Source: Toxotes chatareus
Lineage: Eukaryota > Chordata > Actinopteri > Toxotidae
Direction: 5' to 3'
NCBI GenBank assembly: GCA_016801885.1
Contig: CM028882.1
Location: forward strand, 14,997,547 to 15,061,546
DNA: 64,000 nucleotides
Within the stretch, counting starts at the first letter, position 1; every line of letters starts with the position of its first letter. Shown one piece after another: positions 62,463 through 64,000 of this stretch. A model generated the notes under the pieces. That model saw nothing but the letters and a program-made list of their open reading frames with translations, was not told where the DNA came from and did no database searches. Position numbers and translations under genes: made by a program.

Positions 62463-62494
62463 AGGTCAAAGGTCAAAGTGAAGTTGAAAGGTCA
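62463..62494 (+). promoter_or_regulatory. Perfect DR1 nuclear-receptor element plus a third half-site
   Basis: AGGTCA-A-AGGTCA (62463-62475) is an exact DR1, the consensus for PPAR/RXR, HNF4 and COUP-TF. A third AGGTCA lies at 62489-62494. It is about 150 bp downstream of the TATA-like element. Confidence 0.5.
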
Positions 62495-63856
62495 GCCTTA
62501 ACTCCCAGGAAGCCCACCCAGTGAGAGGTACAGATAAGGGGGGTCAGAGAGAGTGATGGGCCCAAGGAAATAACTGAAGGAACAGAAAGGTACATGGAGG
62601 AAAGAAAGGGGAATCAAGGCAAGAGGCCAAGATGCAGTGTAGGTCAGGAAAAAAAGCTCAGGTTGAAAGCTCAGAATGAAAGGCAGGCTCTTTCGAAATG
62701 AATGCTGATTCCTTATAAAAAGAAGATGCAGATTAAAAAGGAACACATCTGGAAAGGAAAGAAAAGTAAATGATAGAAGAAGAAGGGAAGGTCTTGGTGG
62801 ATAAACATGGAGACATTAGAGAGGCTAGAAGAAGCAGATAGGTAATTGCAAGATGCATAAATGCAAGAGGGGCTCACATGTTTGATAACACCCCTGACTT
62901 GATGGGACAAGAAAATCATGTGGGAGGTTCCCCACTAGAAATGTTGGGCTTTATACTGAATGAACAAATTAGCTGTGTCCTCAGAGAATAAAGCTAGTTG
63001 GCCGCAGTTTCCTACTGGGGGCTTCCATTGTGTTGTATCATGGGGGTTGTGTGCAGTTTTTCCCAAGTTGTGTTTGGCCTAAACGCACGATGCACCCTGT
63101 TTCATTGAAGAGGCACAGGAATGCACACAGGAATGCCCCTCAGAGTGTTTGTTGACACTTGTGACTGCTCTGCTCTCAGATGTTGACAAAGACGTTTTGT
63201 TGGGGTTCACTCAGTTCACTCCCTGGAGGAACTCGGGGAGCTGTGAGGCTGTCACGTAGAATATCGCGACAGTTTAGAACTGAATGGAAACCGGGGGCCC
63301 TGATGCTCAAGGCGGCCTCGTGACCTGGGTACTTGATTTGGATACTCAAATCAATTTCTGCTGTGTTTCGTCTCCTCTCCTTTTTTTTTTGTTAAATTAC
63401 AAGCCCTTCCATCCAGCTGAATAGAGAACGATCACTGGGTGGTTTTTTTCCCTTTCCTCCCTTTCATCTCCATCTGGGGGACCATGAGATGTTCTTGTCC
63501 CCCCGCTTGTTGTGAGATGTGACAGCGGGGTCCATTCACTGAGAAATTGGCTGCAATTAGTGCAATTATGCTGATTTTCACTTGTGTCCCATGCAGAACA
63601 GAGTTTTCGCTGTGCACAGAGACACCCCCGGGAAACTGCTGCAAAACAAAAACCCATCAATCAACAAAGGCCTTGAATGAAAGGCTCAACTGCAGATAAT
63701 ACCAGGCACATTCCATAATGACAGCGTTTAGTCAGCTGTGACCTGTGTTGCGATGGGGGGCATGACATCTAGAGCTACACTGATTGAGGGGAAATATGCA
63801 GCAAAGCCAGTATGAAGGGCAGAAGGCCTAACTGGCAGTGGTGGGTGTGTAACCCA

Positions 63857-63898
63857 GTCATACAGTAAGGTTATCTGTGAGGTTGGTTACTGTATGAC
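63857..63898. repeat. 12-bp perfect inverted repeat with 18-nt loop
   Basis: GTCATACAGTAA (63857-63868) and TTACTGTATGAC (63887-63898) are exact reverse complements. The stem is too short for a typical microRNA precursor. Confidence 0.7.
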
Positions 63899-64000
63899 AG
63901 TATTAAACACACCTGAGTTCAACTCATATCCTGGGATATAACAGAAGGCAAAGCCACTCAATGAAATTTACCCAGTTTTTTTGCAGGCTATATTTAATTG

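Larger units (their letters stand above)
59757..64000. other. Gene-free right end of the window
   Basis: No recognisable exon. Contains a G-rich run at 61189-61212, the CCAAT/TATA candidate, the DR1 cluster and the hairpin. A 94-codon minus-strand frame at 60184-60468 has no recognised similarity and is not called. Confidence 0.5.

Noticed and set aside
1..64000. CRISPR arrays, phage genes, operons, bacterial insertion sequences
   Set aside because: None seen. The window is intron-containing vertebrate DNA and the tandem repeats are simple microsatellites.

Overview
The window is vertebrate nuclear DNA, almost certainly from a ray-finned fish, probably a percomorph. Every gene is split by mostly short GT-AG introns. 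The encoded proteins match vertebrate families at fish-like divergence, and several interspersed repeats have the look of common teleost elements. Eight protein-coding genes were traced exon by exon; all coding exons join in consistent reading phase. Paralogue-level names (a/b, -like) are less certain than family names.

Layout from left to right: mlxip (MondoA; minus strand, 3' end cut by the left window edge), cfap251/wdr66 (minus), a divergent rabgef1/Rabex-5 gene (plus), psmd9 (plus), gtf2h3 (minus, tail to tail with psmd9), rfesd (minus), kif24 (plus) and ubap2 (plus). From about 59.75 kb to the end no gene is recognised; that stretch holds a CCAAT/TATA-like promoter candidate with a perfect DR1 nuclear-receptor element downstream, plus a 12-bp perfect hairpin.

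From general knowledge of the human map, MLXIP, CFAP251, PSMD9 and GTF2H3 lie together at 12q24.31, RFESD is on chromosome 5, and KIF24 and UBAP2 are neighbours at 9p13. The window therefore joins blocks that are separate in human, with a rearrangement point on each side of rfesd. The genes are mostly housekeeping functions (proteasome assembly, TFIIH, RNA-granule/ubiquitin biology, Rab5 activation, metabolic transcription control) plus two cilium or centriole genes (cfap251, kif24). They do not form one pathway.

No CRISPR array, prophage, operon or novel defence-like system is present. The best non-standard signals are: two related box C/D snoRNA-like elements in ubap2 introns that look like the SNORD121 pair hosted by mammalian UBAP2; an 11-codon candidate microexon, a stop-free 117-nt intron and a NAGNAG acceptor in ubap2; loss of the ubiquitin-binding MIU helix in the Rabex-5 protein; a substituted DNA-contact histidine in the MondoA basic region; a recurrent 12-bp palindrome near gene starts; and RFX-like sites near the cilium genes.
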